Below, piece by piece: positions 62,718 through 64,000 of a stretch of DNA of 64,000 bases (position 1 is its first letter; each line of letters starts with the position of its first letter). Below the pieces are notes generated by a model that saw nothing but the letters and a program-made list of their open reading frames with translations, was not told the origin of the DNA and did no database searches. Source of the DNA: DASQFQ01 sp963805525. Lineage in GTDB: Bacteria; Actinomycetota; Thermoleophilia; Solirubrobacterales; Solirubrobacteraceae. A program made the position numbers and the translations under genes. The stretch lies in the NCBI GenBank assembly GCA_963805525.1, contig CAWDUT010000005.1, forward strand, positions 124,001 to 188,000, read 5' to 3'.

Positions 62718-63515
62718 GTGGCCGCCCTCGAAGAGCTCATCCAGCCGCTCAAGGACGACCCGGAGCGTTCAGCCGTGCTGCTCGACGTCGACGGCGTGCT
62801 GGCCCCGATCGTCCAGCACCCCGACGACGCGCACATGCCGGAGACGACGCGCCGGCCGCTGATCGAGGTCGCCAAGCGCTACGGCGTGGTGGCGTGCGTG
62901 TCGGGGCGGCGGGCGTCGGACGCGCGGCGGGTCGTGTCGCTCGGCTCGATCGCCTACCTCGGCTCGCACGGGTCGGAGATCCTGCACCCTGGGTCGATTG
63001 CGCCGGAGATGGACCGCGAGCTGCAGGCGTGGACGCGACGAGTGCAGAACTTCGCCCGCGAGGCGTACTCCGAGTCGCTGCGCAAGCTGCGGGTGCGGCT
63101 GGAGGACAAGGAGGCGATCGCGGCGCTGCACTGGCGCGACGTGCCCGACGAGGAGGAGGCCGAGCGCGGCGTGCGCGAGGTCGCCGAGGCGGCGGAGAAG
63201 GCGGGCTTCAACGCGCACTGGGGGCGCAAGGTGCTCGAGATCCGGCCGCCGGTGCGGATCGACAAGGGCGCCGGGATCGTGTCTTTGTTGCGCGACCGGG
63301 AGCTGGAGGCGGCGTTGTACGTGGGCGACGACACCACGGACATCGACGCGTTCCGCGGCCTGAGCGAGCTGGTGGAGCTGGGCTCGCTGAAGCGCGCGAT
63401 CCGCGTGGGCGTCAGCTCGGGTGACGAGACGCCGGCGGAACTCGAGGCCGAGGCCGACGTGATGGTGGACGGCACGGACGGCGTGCGCGACCTCCTGCGA
63501 GAGCTGATCCGCTAG
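62718..63515 (+). CDS. otsB: Trehalose-6-phosphate phosphatase (HAD family)
   Basis: 265 residues of the HAD superfamily. Motif I is DVDG at residues 23-26 (LLDVDGVLAPI), motif II VACVSGRRASDARRVV, and motif III/IV KGAGIVSLLRD and YVGDDTTDIDAFRGL. GSHGSEIL and NAHWGRKVLEIRPPVRIDKG are OtsB features. It dephosphorylates trehalose-6-phosphate to trehalose. No otsA neighbour is seen. The GTG at 62718 opens VAALEELIQPLKDDPE. Confidence 0.88.
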   Translation: MAALEELIQPLKDDPERSAVLLDVDGVLAPIVQHPDDAHMPETTRRPLIEVAKRYGVVACVSGRRASDARRVVSLGSIAYLGSHGSEILHPGSIAPEMDRELQAWTRRVQNFAREAYSESLRKLRVRLEDKEAIAALHWRDVPDEEEAERGVREVAEAAEKAGFNAHWGRKVLEIRPPVRIDKGAGIVSLLRDRELEAALYVGDDTTDIDAFRGLSELVELGSLKRAIRVGVSSGDETPAELEAEADVMVDGTDGVRDLLRELIR

Positions 63516-63525
63516 CGCCTTCCAC

Positions 63526-64000
63526 GTGAGGTTCGTCGACTTCCTGAAGGCGACGGTCCTGCTCAGCGCCGGAGCGGCGACGCTCCTGGCCGCGCTGACG
63601 GTGATCTCGCTCGCGCGCGACGTCGAGCCGCTCGCGGTCTACGTGGCCGCGGGCTGGTGGCTGGTGGCGGCGGTGATCGGCGTGTGGCTGGGGCGGCGGG
63701 CCGAGGCGAACCCGCCGATCGCGCGGCTGCTGGCGACGGCGAAGGCGCAGACCACGCTGCCCGAGATGCGGCCGGGGATGACGGTGGCGAACCGCCTGTG
63801 GCCGCTGCTGGGCTCGACGTTCGTGGCCGGCGTGATCGGCTTCTTCCTCCCGCAGGTGGCGGCGGTGGCGGCGGGTTTCGCGATCATCTGGGCACTGGCG
63901 TGGCGGCGGCAGGAATCGGCGGTGGCGGCGATCGAGGAGCGCGACGCGGTGCGCTTCTACGTCGACAAGACGTCGCCGTTGAGCCCGATCCAGCTCGTGC
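63526..64000 (+). CDS. Membrane protein of unknown function, truncated by the window end
   Basis: 158 codons are present, with no stop before the window ends. The GTG at 63526 starts MRFVDFLKATVLLSAGAATL (GTG read as Met). Hydrophobic segments include LLSAGAATLLAALTVISLA, YVAAGWWLVAAVIGVWLG, LLGSTFVAGVIGFFLPQVAA and VAAGFAIIWALAW. No family recognised. Ten bases separate it from otsB, so the two may be in one operon. Confidence 0.65.
   Translation, partial: MRFVDFLKATVLLSAGAATLLAALTVISLARDVEPLAVYVAAGWWLVAAVIGVWLGRRAEANPPIARLLATAKAQTTLPEMRPGMTVANRLWPLLGSTFVAGVIGFFLPQVAAVAAGFAIIWALAWRRQESAVAAIEERDAVRFYVDKTSPLSPIQLV

Overview
The window is about 73 percent GC, with short intergenic gaps, frequent 4-base ATGA/GTGA gene overlaps and many GTG or TTG starts. 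The gene content points to an actinobacterium, most likely of class Thermoleophilia, order Solirubrobacterales (inference from protein style, not a database match). Supporting features are CIRCE-controlled groES-groEL, an Lhr helicase, an actinobacterial citrate synthase, an F420-associated metalloprotease, an Mrp ATPase without the CxxC pair, an MscL with a zinc-ribbon tail, and small cysteine-containing exported proteins. Many genes have a TANNNT -10 box only 5-12 bases before the start codon and no Shine-Dalgarno, so leaderless transcription seems common.

Layout. 1-8.2 kb is a DNA repair and hydrolase run: end of a uracil-DNA glycosylase, MFS transporter, Lhr, M28 peptidase, Fpg/Nei glycosylase, GDPD. 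8.2-12.5 kb holds an exported protein, an ECF sigma factor with a DUF4349 membrane partner, a Crp/Fnr regulator, Nudix and ASCH proteins. 12.6-14.8 kb is groES-groEL with two perfect CIRCE operators and a strong terminator. 15-24.5 kb has a large LuxR/AAA regulator, a complex palindromic repeat, a drug-type ABC exporter divergent from a MarR regulator, citrate synthase, an amidase and an NAD(P)-binding protein. 24.5-38 kb contains ferredoxin, Mrp, a histone-H1-like protein, a metalloprotease, an IMPase-family enzyme, a UvrD-type helicase-nuclease broken by one extra base, an MFS protein, a penicillin-binding protein, PAC2, an OB-HD nuclease and an autoregulated HTH/membrane pair.

38.0-41.2 kb is the most unusual region. 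A complete selenocysteine tRNA is followed by two further copies of its 3' part, in direct orientation at 40.68 and 41.11 kb. The first interval carries a RES/Xre-type toxin-antitoxin pair, a small unknown protein and non-coding DNA; the second carries one small exported protein. This looks like tandem accretion of non-autonomous elements at selC, with no integrase present.

41.2-64 kb carries a DUF1254 protein, a GAP-family membrane protein, a second ECF sigma factor with a doubly frameshifted membrane partner, a frameshifted collagen-like exported protein, an F420-type oxidoreductase, a DGPF/ECF42 sigma pair, a GH13 glucosidase, an M23 endopeptidase, a glycoamylase-like enzyme with an RTX-type calcium-binding tail, dienelactone hydrolase, NAD kinase, an aminotransferase, a methyltransferase, a small protein with an AGNxAV-type motif and a possible Hcp-like domain, an ABC-F ATPase lacking a normal start codon, pyrophosphatase, MscL, a GNAT protein, a cupin, trehalose-phosphate phosphatase and a truncated membrane protein. 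The four single-base frameshifts at 30.0, 44.95, 45.1 and 46.97 kb are either real decay or assembly indels, and reads are needed to tell.
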